Shown here one piece after another: positions 14,826 through 22,986 of a stretch of DNA of 29,667 nucleotides; the stretch's first letter is position 1, and every line of letters starts with the position of its first letter. Origin of the DNA: an archaeon. GTDB taxonomy: Archaea; Halobacteriota; Syntropharchaeia; Alkanophagales; Methanospirareceae. Where the stretch lies: contig JASEFB010000009.1 of NCBI GenBank assembly GCA_030019325.1, positions 1-29,667 of the forward strand, written 5' to 3'. Made by a program: the position numbers and the translations under genes. The notes below the pieces were generated by a model. The model ran no database searches, was not told where the DNA came from, and saw only the letters and a list, made by a program, of their open reading frames with translations.

Positions 14826-16199
14826 TTACAGCCTTTTTCTTCTCCTTTCCAGAACGACAAAGGCGAAAATAAGTGCGAACAGGAAAAGGAGAACTTCAAA
14901 TCCAGGGACTGAAAATCCCGAAGAACTACCTGAGGACACGTCCAACCGGATTTCCGTATCAAAGATATAGACATTATCATCGCCTAGGTTACGATCTCCC
15001 GTACATCGTATCTCGATGCCCAGCGGATATACTTTTGACTCGATATCTTTATCCACATCAAACTTCAGTATCGCTTCACCCTCCTCGCCCGTCTTCAAAT
15101 TACCCACAAAATCACTCTTCACATTGAACTCAAAAGGTACCTCCGCCTCACCAGTAATCCGCACACTTATCGATTCCGCATTCGAGGATCCGATATTCCT
15201 TATCCTCACATGCAATATCACGCCCGTATCGCCCGCACTGATGTTTCCTTTCTCGGAATGAAATGAAATAATCTCAAAGTCCGGTTTCGGCTTCACCAGT
15301 ATCGTTATCTCCCGCATGACCTCGTATTCTCCGCCCTGGGTATCTTTATAGGTTATCCGCAGGGGAATACGGTGTGTACCCGATTCAATATTCTCAGCAA
15401 TATCAATATGGAATATTGCCTCGCTTTTCCCGCCTGAATTTAACCGGCCTAGGTATGAACGATCTGTTCCAGACCATGAAGGTGTGAATTTACCATTGAG
15501 AAGCAATTTTGCTTCGATATCCTTTGCTGCCGCTTCTCCACTATTCTCTATAACTACTCGTAGTTCAACGTTCTCATCTCCCGGTCTTATGTCCGTAGGA
15601 TCAGTGGTTATATCGCCCACGTTTATTATCGCACGCCCTTTTATATTGAAATTTATGCCGAGCTGTGTGCTTTTTGGCTCTGGGAAATTATAGTCTGTTC
15701 TTGTATTTGGAGATGTGATCGTCGTTCCATCAGGAAGAGTTTGTGTAGTATAACCTACAATTGTCGTTTTGGTAGTTATTTCATTCCACGAACATGCTAT
15801 TGGAATAGAGTAAACTCCATTAGGAGCTTCCTCCTTCACGTGCACGGTAATTTTCACTTCTTTCGAAGTCCACGAGTTCAGCGTGTTTATCTGTGCCACT
15901 GTGTAGCCTACGAGTGATACGTTTTGGGTACCTTGAAAAGCCAGTTTGATGTCCCTCGCATCTGTTCCTCCATTGTTCTTCACCGTCACAATCACCTCGC
16001 TCGTTTCACCGGGAGTGAACTCAGTAGGCGTTACATCGGTGATAGTAATGGAAGAGAACGTGGCCATAGCAGTAGGGACTACGGAAGGTAAGGGCGAGGA
16101 AGAAAAAGGTGAAAAGAACACAAAAAAGAGTACCATGCTAAGCGTGAGGAGCGAAATCACCATTTTCCTTTTGGTTTTAGTCCCATTACCCGCCTTCAT
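14826..16199 (-). CDS. CARDB-like repeat surface protein with PGF-CTERM anchor
   Basis: 457-residue secreted protein. The signal sequence runs from about residue 13 (MVISLLTLSMVLFFVFF) and ends near AMA. Three immunoglobulin-like repeats follow, each of the form xxPGxxxxVxVxVxNxG (VKNNGGTDARDIKL; IENSGEAAAKDIEA; IRNIGSSNAESISV), as in CARDB/NEW3 domains. The end, SVPGFEVLLFLFALIFAF followed by ERRRKRL, is a classic PGF-CTERM signal: archaeosortase A cleaves it and the protein is attached to membrane lipid. The start ATG 16199 has GGAGGG about 7 nt upstream. The gene leads an operon with the split RND exporter, so it likely acts as its extracellular partner. Confidence 0.85.
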   Translation of the reverse strand: MKAGNGTKTKRKMVISLLTLSMVLFFVFFSPFSSSPLPSVVPTAMATFSSITITDVTPTEFTPGETSEVIVTVKNNGGTDARDIKLAFQGTQNVSLVGYTVAQINTLNSWTSKEVKITVHVKEEAPNGVYSIPIACSWNEITTKTTIVGYTTQTLPDGTTITSPNTRTDYNFPEPKSTQLGINFNIKGRAIINVGDITTDPTDIRPGDENVELRVVIENSGEAAAKDIEAKLLLNGKFTPSWSGTDRSYLGRLNSGGKSEAIFHIDIAENIESGTHRIPLRITYKDTQGGEYEVMREITILVKPKPDFEIISFHSEKGNISAGDTGVILHVRIRNIGSSNAESISVRITGEAEVPFEFNVKSDFVGNLKTGEEGEAILKFDVDKDIESKVYPLGIEIRCTGDRNLGDDNVYIFDTEIRLDVSSGSSSGFSVPGFEVLLFLFALIFAFVVLERRRKRL

Positions 16200-16259
16200 T
16201 TTCACTCCCTCCTTTGTGATTTCTTTTTGCATAGGCGATCGATAATTATAATTTTATTC

Positions 16260-16267
16260 TATAAAAA
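16260..16267 (-). promoter_or_regulatory. TATA-like box of the surface-protein/RND operon
   Basis: TTTTTATA on the minus strand, about 61-68 nt before ATG 16199; the (TATC)12 tract lies about 75 nt further upstream. Confidence 0.4.
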
Positions 16268-16341
16268 GTTCAAAAAATTGCATATAATTTTTCCTATCAC
16301 TTTTCCTCTACCCAACTGTTATCGCGTTATTTGTATATTTG

Positions 16342-16389
<48 letters not shown>

Positions 16390-16464
16390 CTCCGTCATTC
16401 TGGAGAAGTACATTTCGGTTATCTAGTATAGTATAAGGGTTAAAAAAATTTTTCGACGCTAAAA

Positions 16465-18042
16465 CTACAAGTCAGGTATATCTGGATTGAGCCATTTGCT
16501 CACTTCTCTCCGCTCTGTTGGCGGCTCTCCCCTCTTCATCTTGGTCACATATTTTTTCAGTGCATTAGCCATGTACGTTGCCGCAGTGCTCAGTAACCAG
16601 CATTTTATGAAACCTCCTCTGGTGGTTTTGTATCTCCTCAGCAGCCCTGGCAAAACATTCAGATTGTGCTCTATGCATTCACCCATGAGCTGCCAGTGCT
16701 CCGGTGTCATCTTAGCTATGGTAAACGTTTCCTCGTTATCTAAAGTAGGGCCGTGCATTGAAACAAAGTTCATCGGCACTATAATGGAGGGAGTTCCTTT
16801 CAAATCCTCTACCAGTTCTATACTCTCGATTACATCATCCGCAGTCTCACCCGGAAGCCCGTTTATCAGTGTTGCAGCGTTGAACCAATTATTGTCATCC
16901 AAAACACCAAAAGCTTGTTTGACTATCTCCGGCCACTTCTCAACTGGTGAGGGTAATGCCTTACCACGCATGTGCATCGCAATCAACCGTGCGCTTCCAG
17001 TCTCTATCCCTGTTTGTGCACCCATCCAGTCCTGACCCAGCATGGAGTAGCATGTTTCTGAGACTGCGGTAAGCAGACCGGGATTATGATAAACCGTAGC
17101 GAGAGCTATATGGCTCGCTCCGATACTCTCAATTCCTTCAATAGCTGCAACACGCTCGATTAGATTGAGAACATGTTCCCCATTCGGTGTTATCCCTTTG
17201 GCACCATACCGTAGGATATCCTCTGAATGAAGTGAGATTACCCTCTGCCCTGCGTCTATATTTGTCCTCACGTCCCTTACAATATGCTCTATAGATTTGA
17301 AACGGAGCCTATACATGTCCGGCGTGCAGAACGAGCAGCCTCTTCCACATCCTCTGCTGATCTCGACCAATCCGTGAATTGTGGCACCTCTGATATTTGG
17401 TATCTCCGTTGCTTTTGGCTCTTCTCCGGTTATTATCCGTGGCAGGTTCTCACCCTCAAGGATCGATTTGAACATTTTAGGAACGGTGATTTCACCCTCA
17501 CCGAGAAGTACATAATCAATGTTGAGTTTATCCATAATCTCTTCATCCGCTAACTGCCATGCAGCTTTTCCGCCCGCTACCACTATCTTCTCTTTCATCA
17601 CCCGCTTTTTCATCAATTCAAAAAATTTCACGCGGTTGTACGGCGGTCCAGTATTGACAAGGTCAACAAACTCCGAGGTGGGTGGACTGATACCCAAGAA
17701 GTCATGTCCACTAATTCCGATTATTTCCGTCCTACTGCCGACCACCTTCTCCAAATCCTTCGGGTGAACAACCGCGACTTCATCCTCACCAAACACCTCT
17801 GCTAAAGAAGCCTCCACAATTCTAAGTCCGAAGTCGGCATACAGAGCTCTCCCGTTTTTCCTCGGCACTGACGGAGAGAAAACGTTGAAATAGAACCAAT
17901 CGGGGATAATACCCTGGGGCATGCAGGTAGAGAATCCCACAAATATCCCCCAGCGATACCTGCTCATCATCGTCTCATCAGCAGTCAACACGATTTTAGG
18001 GCTGCTATTCGTTTTTGAGAATAACACGCAGGGGTTTTGCAT
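16465..18042 (-). CDS. B12-binding-domain radical SAM protein
   Basis: 525 residues. The N-terminal half has a cobalamin-binding-like domain (IIGISGHDFLGISPP at about 107-121, KIVVAGGKAAWQL at 152-164, NIDYVLLGEGE at 174-184). The radical SAM motif is CGRGCSFC (C232, C236, C239), and LVEISRGCGRG is typical of the class. The remaining TIM-barrel contains SLHSEDILRYGAKG and NGLPGETADD. Members of this class methylate or rearrange difficult substrates; the target here is unassigned. The ATG lies 2 nt after the stop of the regulator gene, so the two are translated together and the regulator may control it. Confidence 0.85.
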   Translation of the reverse strand: MQNPCVLFSKTNSSPKIVLTADETMMSRYRWGIFVGFSTCMPQGIIPDWFYFNVFSPSVPRKNGRALYADFGLRIVEASLAEVFGEDEVAVVHPKDLEKVVGSRTEIIGISGHDFLGISPPTSEFVDLVNTGPPYNRVKFFELMKKRVMKEKIVVAGGKAAWQLADEEIMDKLNIDYVLLGEGEITVPKMFKSILEGENLPRIITGEEPKATEIPNIRGATIHGLVEISRGCGRGCSFCTPDMYRLRFKSIEHIVRDVRTNIDAGQRVISLHSEDILRYGAKGITPNGEHVLNLIERVAAIEGIESIGASHIALATVYHNPGLLTAVSETCYSMLGQDWMGAQTGIETGSARLIAMHMRGKALPSPVEKWPEIVKQAFGVLDDNNWFNAATLINGLPGETADDVIESIELVEDLKGTPSIIVPMNFVSMHGPTLDNEETFTIAKMTPEHWQLMGECIEHNLNVLPGLLRRYKTTRGGFIKCWLLSTAATYMANALKKYVTKMKRGEPPTERREVSKWLNPDIPDL

Positions 18043-18044
18043 CG

Positions 18045-18509
18045 TTATTCGTTATCCTCCCGAGCCTCATTCTCGGCGTTTTCAACTCTTCTGAGGTAAT
18101 CTATCGCATGCTCTACCTTCTCGCTGAGATGCTCGAGGTCTTTGATTCCCTCGAGATCATCCCTGAGCTGGTTGAGATATCCCATAACCCTCTCCCGTTC
18201 AGCCTTGATCAGCTCCACAAAGTTCACACTTGCCAGGTATCGGTTCTTTCTGATGCCTCGGAACCGCGCCACCAAACCCATTCTTATAAGCGTATTCAGA
18301 TAGTTTATGGTCGAGGAATAAGCGTAGCTCGTTCTTGCACTTATCTCTTCTGCAGAGAGCGGCTCACAGGATGCGATAAGCACCGCGTAGATGGAACTGC
18401 AGCCTTCTCCTAAGCCCCAGTTCATCATCATTACTTTCACGCGTCTGACAATACCCTCCATGAGGGTCTTATGTTTTGCGGATGTTACCATAATTATCAT
18501 AAAAATCAT
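18045..18509 (-). CDS. GbsR/MarR-like winged-helix transcriptional regulator
   Basis: Predicted DNA-binding protein of about 154 residues. The middle contains WGLGEGCSSIYAVL followed by LSAEEISARTSYAYSSTINYLNTLIRMGLV, a winged helix with recognition helix, then a basic wing (RGIRKNRYLA). This matches the GbsR/MarR-type fold. A coiled-coil C-terminus (LNQLRDDLEGIKDLEHL) is probably for dimerisation. Several ATG codons cluster at the start (18509, 18500, 18491); AGGG lies just before the first, so the start is uncertain. It is cotranscribed with the B12-binding radical SAM gene. Confidence 0.75.
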   Translation of the reverse strand: MIFMIIMVTSAKHKTLMEGIVRRVKVMMMNWGLGEGCSSIYAVLIASCEPLSAEEISARTSYAYSSTINYLNTLIRMGLVARFRGIRKNRYLASVNFVELIKAERERVMGYLNQLRDDLEGIKDLEHLSEKVEHAIDYLRRVENAENEAREDNE

Positions 18510-18599
18510 ATCCCTACTAATTGTTTTCGGTGGTATTCTACTTCGCCTCTATAACAACCGCAATTTAAAAGCAGAGGATTTATTCCTCTTCTTTCTCTT

Positions 18600-19721
18600 C
18601 TACCTACCTCGTGCTCTCATCAAATAATCCACTAACACCAGAGCAACCATCGCTTCCGCTACAGGAACTATTCTCGGGCATATGCAAGGGTCATGCCTAC
18701 CTGTTATCTTTATTTCCACCTCCTCCATCTTCTCCAGGTCAACACTTCTTTGTGGCTTTGAAATGGAAGAAGTGGGCTTCACCGCTATTCTGCATGTTAT
18801 CGGTTCTCCCGTTGAGATGCCACCTAAAATCCCACCTGCATTGTTTGTTCTCGTTCGTATCTTGCCTTCTTGTAGATACAATTCATCGTTCATCTCGCTT
18901 CCCTTCATCCTCGCCGCTTCAAAACCCGCGCCTATTTCCACTCCTTTCACCGCACCGATACTCATCAACGCCTTCGAAAGTTCTGCATCCAATTTGTCGA
19001 AGACCGGCTCGCCTAAGCCCGCGGGAACACCGAGCGCAATCACCTCCACAATGCCACCTACGCTATCTCCTTCCTCCTTCACCTCGGTTATTAACCTTTC
19101 CATTCTCCGCGCCGCTTCTAAATCTGCACACCTGACTGCATTGCTCTCCGCATTCCTCATTATCTCCTCGACTAACGGGGCTCCGCCCCGTTGACCCCGA
19201 AAACCCTGTAAGGGTTTACTCACGTTCCTCGCTCGTATTCCACCTACTTCTACGACGTGTCCAAGAATTTGGATAGCATGGCTCGCTAAAATCTTCTTTG
19301 CGATTGCACCTGCGGCAACTCGCGCAACAGTCTCTCGTCCTGAAGCTCTCCCACCACCTCGGTAGTCCCTTATCCCATACTTCAGCTGGTATGTGAGATC
19401 TGCTTGACCCGGTCTTGCGATATCTTTTAGAGATTCATAAGGACTCGAATCCACATCTTTATTCCACACGAGCATAGAGATAGGAGTGCCAAGCGTTTTA
19501 CCTTCAAAGATGCCAGACAATATTTTCACCTCATCTGCTTCCTTCCTTGCTGTGGTTATTGCACTTACCCCGGGTTTCCTCCTATCCAATTCACGCTGTA
19601 TATCCACTTCTGAGAGTTCAAGCCCTGCAGGACAGCCATCCACGACCACTCCCATCGCTTCTCCGTGCGACTCTCCCCAGGTGGTCACCTTGAATATCCT
19701 TCCAAAAGAATTGCCTGACAT
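18600..19721 (-). CDS. aroC: chorismate synthase
   Basis: Last enzyme of the shikimate pathway; converts EPSP to chorismate using reduced flavin. Family signatures are complete: SGNSFGRIFKVTTWGESHG at the N-terminus, GGGRASGRETVARVAAGAIA, NNAGGILGGISTGEP and RHDPCICPR near the C-terminus. About 373 residues. ATG 19721 is preferred over TTG 19730 because the family begins M(S)GNSFG. An unusual 15-20-residue segment (SKPLQGFRGQRGGAP) is inserted after GGIRARNV, before EEIMRNAESN, and coincides with two palindromes. A TATA-like box lies at 19750-19758. Confidence 0.95.
   Translation of the reverse strand: MSGNSFGRIFKVTTWGESHGEAMGVVVDGCPAGLELSEVDIQRELDRRKPGVSAITTARKEADEVKILSGIFEGKTLGTPISMLVWNKDVDSSPYESLKDIARPGQADLTYQLKYGIRDYRGGGRASGRETVARVAAGAIAKKILASHAIQILGHVVEVGGIRARNVSKPLQGFRGQRGGAPLVEEIMRNAESNAVRCADLEAARRMERLITEVKEEGDSVGGIVEVIALGVPAGLGEPVFDKLDAELSKALMSIGAVKGVEIGAGFEAARMKGSEMNDELYLQEGKIRTRTNNAGGILGGISTGEPITCRIAVKPTSSISKPQRSVDLEKMEEVEIKITGRHDPCICPRIVPVAEAMVALVLVDYLMRARGR
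19174..19217. repeat. palindromic element inside aroC
   Basis: Two adjacent perfect hairpins: AACGGGGC-TCC-GCCCCGTT at 19174-19192 and AAACCCT-GTA-AGGGTTT at 19201-19217, with a GC-rich 8-nt linker. They encode residues absent from other chorismate synthases I recall. The total of about 44-48 nt keeps the frame, so this looks like an inserted palindromic repeat. Confidence 0.7.
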
Positions 19722-19749
19722 GGTGAACAAGGATTTATAAGCTGTTATT

Positions 19750-19758
19750 ATTTATACC
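19750..19758 (-). promoter_or_regulatory. TATA-like box of aroC
   Basis: GGTATAAAT on the minus strand, about 29-37 nt before ATG 19721; a second AT-rich site (CTTATAAAT) lies closer, near 19733-19741. Confidence 0.45.
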
Positions 19759-19822
19759 CTTTTTCTAACTCAAGAAAGTTTTTGACAGATTGAACGTATG
19801 AGAGAGGACTCTACTCCTCTTT

Positions 19823-20959
19823 TCATTTCAACTCTTCCCTCGCTATCACCATTCTCTGTATCTCTGAAGTGCCGACGGCAATGCTTAGTATCTTGGCATC
19901 TCTGTAATACCTTTCTGCAGGACAGCTCTTCGTGCAGCCATATCCCCCGTGTATTTGCACTGCGTTTATAGCAGCTCTCTGCGCAACCTCCGAGGCGTAA
20001 AGCTTTGCCATAGATGCTTCTTTCGTAAATTGCTCGCCTTTATCCGCAAGGTAAGCGGCTTTGTACGTGAGTAACCGTGCTGCTTCTACCTCCATAGCCA
20101 TGTCTGCGAGCATGAACTGGACCGCTTGGAATTTGGCGATTGGCTGGGAAAACTGCTTTCTCTCCTTTGCATACCTCTTGGAGTCGTCAAGGCAGGCCTG
20201 AGCAATACCAACGCCAATGCTGCCCATTGCTATTCTATCCCTGTCCAGAGTTGCCAGAGCTATTCTCAGTCCGTCACCCTCGTTGCCAAGCCTGTTCTCC
20301 TCAGGAACTCTACAATCCGTGAACCGTAAGCCACCTACACTACAACCTCGCATACCCATCATATCTTCCATGTTCGCAAATGAGAATCCTTTTGCCCCTT
20401 TTTCCAGAATAAAAGCACTCATCCCCTCCTTCTTTTTGCTCTTATCCGTGTAGGCAAAAACCACGTAGATATCTGCGACAGCGGTATTGGTAATATACGC
20501 CTTTCTCCCATTCAACACATATTCATCGCCGTCATGAACCGCGGTTGTTTCAATAGAAGTCGGATCAGAACCTGCTGTAGGCTCTGTTAAAGCAAAGGCG
20601 CCTAATTTGGCACCTTCACATAAAGGTCTGAGATATCTCTCCTTCTGTTCCTCTGAACCCGCATAGTGGATGGGAAACATGGAGATGAGCCCTGCTGCGC
20701 CTAAGCATCCAATGCTTGCATTTCCTCGGGAAAGCTCCTCTACCATAACCATGTAGCTCATCAACGTTGCACCCCCACCGCCGTATTTTATCGGAAAAGG
20801 TAACCCAAAAAGGTTGAGTTCCGCCATTCTCTTCATGATATCCAAAGGAAACTTCCCTTTTTGGTCTATCTCAGCCGCTCGTGGCAGTACCTCCTTCTCT
20901 ACAAACTCTCTCGCTATCTTCTGAACTGTTTTCTCTCCTTCTTTTAATTCAAAGTCCAT
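19823..20959 (-). CDS. acyl-CoA dehydrogenase
   Basis: 378-residue flavoprotein of the acyl-CoA dehydrogenase family: N-terminal helical domain, beta domain with FALTEPTAGSDPTS, C-terminal helical domain with KERKQFSQPIAKFQAVQ and VQIHGGYGCTKSCPAERYYRDA. The usual catalytic Glu sits in YEGT near the C-terminus; here it is SIAVGTSEIQ, with Val in its place. The alternative base position used by isovaleryl-CoA dehydrogenase (LDLER) reads LDRDR, so an Asp may serve. ATG 20959 begins MDFELKE, as usual; GTG 20971 is an alternative. It stands alone: no electron-transfer flavoprotein or CoA-ligase gene is adjacent. Confidence 0.9.
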   Translation of the reverse strand: MDFELKEGEKTVQKIAREFVEKEVLPRAAEIDQKGKFPLDIMKRMAELNLFGLPFPIKYGGGGATLMSYMVMVEELSRGNASIGCLGAAGLISMFPIHYAGSEEQKERYLRPLCEGAKLGAFALTEPTAGSDPTSIETTAVHDGDEYVLNGRKAYITNTAVADIYVVFAYTDKSKKKEGMSAFILEKGAKGFSFANMEDMMGMRGCSVGGLRFTDCRVPEENRLGNEGDGLRIALATLDRDRIAMGSIGVGIAQACLDDSKRYAKERKQFSQPIAKFQAVQFMLADMAMEVEAARLLTYKAAYLADKGEQFTKEASMAKLYASEVAQRAAINAVQIHGGYGCTKSCPAERYYRDAKILSIAVGTSEIQRMVIAREELK

Positions 20960-20971
20960 TCTCCTCACCAC

Positions 20972-21191
20972 AAACCTTTCTTTAAAAAAGAAAGCTTTAC
21001 CAAAGAAACTATTATTTTTTGATAAAACTTTTTTCTAAAAAGTTTTAGCACAGGTTCTTTTTTAAAAGAAAGTGTTTTGAAAAAAGAAAAAGTGTAAGGA
21101 AATCTTTACCTAAGAAATCTTTTATTAGTGTGTTTATCTTAAATGAACGAGAAGAAAAAGGTTAGAGAGCGACGGATTTGCGCTCAGTAAG
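20972..21191. other. AT-rich intergenic region with inverted repeats and a 15-codon ORF
   Basis: Between the divergent acyl-CoA dehydrogenase and aIF2-gamma genes. Contains CTTTCTTT-AAA-AAAGAAAG near 20977-20995 and AAAACTTTTT-TCT-AAAAAGTTTT at 21024-21046, plus further A/T palindromes near 21057-21072. A TATA-like CTTTTATTA lies at 21119-21127. ATG 21143 opens a 15-codon frame (MNEKKKVRERRICAQ) ending at 21188-21190, 1 nt before the aIF2-gamma start. Confidence 0.6.
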
Positions 21192-22436
21192 TTGAAAGAG
21201 GGGGTAAGCAAAACGAAGAAACCTTCTGTGAACATAGGGATGGTGGGACATGTCGATCACGGGAAAACAACGTTAGTTAATGCTCTATCTGGTGAATGGA
21301 CGGACAGGCATAGCGAAGAGATAAAGAGAGGCATATCTATACGGCTCGGTTATGCGGATTCTACCTTCAGGAGATGTCCTATTTGCAAGGAGCCGGATTG
21401 TTATACCGTTGAAGAAATTTGCAAGCATTGCGGGGCAAAGACAGAGGAGCTGCGAACGGTTTCATTTGTTGATTCCCCGGGGCATGAAGCGTTAATGGCA
21501 ACGATGCTCAGCGGCGCGGCAATAATGGATGGTGCTGTGCTTCTTATTGCGGCTTCCGAGCCATGCCCACAGCCGCAGACGGAAGAGCATCTGATGGCCT
21601 TGAGCATTGTGGGCATAGATAAAATCGTGATCGCACAGAACAAAATAGACCTCGTTTCGAGAGAGGAGGCAATAGAGCATTATAAACAAATAAAAGAGTT
21701 TGTTAAAGGAACAATTGCAGAAAACGTGCCTATTGTGCCTATCTCGGCGCAACAGTCCGCTAATCGGGATGTATTGATACAGAGCATAGAGAAAACGATA
21801 CCCGCACCGCAACGTTCCTCTAATGAAACTGCGAGGATGTATATTGCACGCTCCTTCGATGTGAATAAACCCGGAACACCTATAAGGGAGCTCAAAGGCG
21901 GGGTAATCGGTGGTTCTATACTCACGGGGAGGATGAAAGAAGGTGATAAGCTAGAGATAAGACCTGGAAGGATGGTGACGACAGGAGGTAGGGAGAAATG
22001 GATACCGATAGAAACAGAGATAACCTCGATCATTGTAGGTGGGGAACGGGTAAAGGAGGTGACTCCAGGCGGACTCGTGGGTATTGGTACGAAATTGGAC
22101 CCGTACATGACGAAAGAGGACTCTTTAGTGGGACAGTGTGCAGGGCAACCTGGTACTTTACCCCCAACATGGAATGAACTGACGATAGAATTTCATTTGT
22201 TCAAGCGTGCGGTTGGTGTAGCAAAAGAAGTGGAGGTCCCACCGATAAAAGTGGGTGAGTATATCATGTTAAGTGCAGGAACTGCGATTACGATAGGTGA
22301 GGTGAAGAGGGTGACGAAGAAGACCATTGAGGTAAAACTGAGCAGACCGGTATGTGCAGAAAAAGGCTCTCGCGTGGCAATCGGGAGAAAGATACATGAG
22401 AGATGGCATTTAATAGGTGCGGGTGTTATACTGTGA
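21192..22436 (+). CDS. eif2g: translation initiation factor aIF2, gamma subunit
   Basis: GTPase subunit of the heterotrimer that brings initiator Met-tRNA to the small ribosomal subunit. The 414 residues are typical. G1 is GHVDHGKTT (19-27), G3 is DSPGH (94-98), G4 is NKID; a zinc knuckle (C62, C65 or C70, C77, C80) lies in RRCPICKEPDC and CKHCG; RGISIRLGYAD is switch 1. Two C-terminal beta-barrels follow, including FDVNKPGTPI and the final GRKIHERWHLIGAG. The start is TTG 21192, chosen by alignment with the family's short N-terminus; no good SD precedes it, and the 15-codon frame ends 1 nt upstream. Confidence 0.96.
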   Translation: MKEGVSKTKKPSVNIGMVGHVDHGKTTLVNALSGEWTDRHSEEIKRGISIRLGYADSTFRRCPICKEPDCYTVEEICKHCGAKTEELRTVSFVDSPGHEALMATMLSGAAIMDGAVLLIAASEPCPQPQTEEHLMALSIVGIDKIVIAQNKIDLVSREEAIEHYKQIKEFVKGTIAENVPIVPISAQQSANRDVLIQSIEKTIPAPQRSSNETARMYIARSFDVNKPGTPIRELKGGVIGGSILTGRMKEGDKLEIRPGRMVTTGGREKWIPIETEITSIIVGGERVKEVTPGGLVGIGTKLDPYMTKEDSLVGQCAGQPGTLPPTWNELTIEFHLFKRAVGVAKEVEVPPIKVGEYIMLSAGTAITIGEVKRVTKKTIEVKLSRPVCAEKGSRVAIGRKIHERWHLIGAGVIL

Positions 22437-22493
22437 GTTTTACGTACTTCTCATGATTTAAATTGTAACTATGCGGCGTTACTTACTATCCTG

Positions 22494-22985
22494 TTACCCT
22501 ATCGTAACGCTCACTTTTCTTGAAACATCAAGCCCTCGCGGGATATCCAACTGTGCTCGCACATGCCATGAGACAGATACACTTTGAGAAGTTCCAGAAA
22601 AAGCCTGTATTGTTTTTAGTACCGTTCCAACCGTACCTTCGGGCAGGTTAACTTGACCAAGAGCAACGTTTTTAAGGTCTTCTGGGATTTTAATTTGGAA
22701 TGCGTATTCTCCCTCGTGGTAATCTTTCTCGCCATCCAAAGGAATCTTGAAATGATAAATCTGGCTCTTTTCTGTTCTCGTTTCTCGGCTCGTTCCGCCA
22801 GCTAAAATACCTCCGCCCGATCGCGTTGTGACCGTTTGTTCCCCTATCAAGCAAACATTTAATCCCCGCGCATGAATCGGTTTCTTGAGTTTTAAATTGA
22901 TTGCCCCACCGATTGTTTCACCAGGTTGATAGTTGTACTTTTCCAGAAATACTTCAATTCTTCCTTTTCCAAGACCTAATACCAT
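22494..22985 (-). CDS. arrestin-like beta-sandwich protein
   Basis: 163 residues with an arrestin/Spo0M-like pattern: GRIEVFLEKYNYQPGETIGGAINLKLKKPIHARGL is the typical first strands, then IYHFKIPLDGEKDYHEGEYAFQIKIPEDL and a final SVSWHVRAQLDIPRGLD. Such domains bind proteins or membranes as adaptors; in bacteria Spo0M-type proteins occur with membrane-stress genes. It is the last gene of a five-gene operon, its ATG 1 nt past the previous stop. Its specific job is unknown. Confidence 0.75.
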   Translation of the reverse strand: MVLGLGKGRIEVFLEKYNYQPGETIGGAINLKLKKPIHARGLNVCLIGEQTVTTRSGGGILAGGTSRETRTEKSQIYHFKIPLDGEKDYHEGEYAFQIKIPEDLKNVALGQVNLPEGTVGTVLKTIQAFSGTSQSVSVSWHVRAQLDIPRGLDVSRKVSVTIG

Positions 22986-22986
22986 C

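Noticed and set aside
18611..19194. Long plus-strand open frames across aroC
   Set aside because: They are antisense to a clear chorismate synthase, and their composition follows from its codon usage.
21024..21046. A/T inverted repeat as a rho-independent terminator
   Set aside because: It is flanked by A/T-rich sequence but not followed by a T-run on either strand in the right position; listed only as a repeat.
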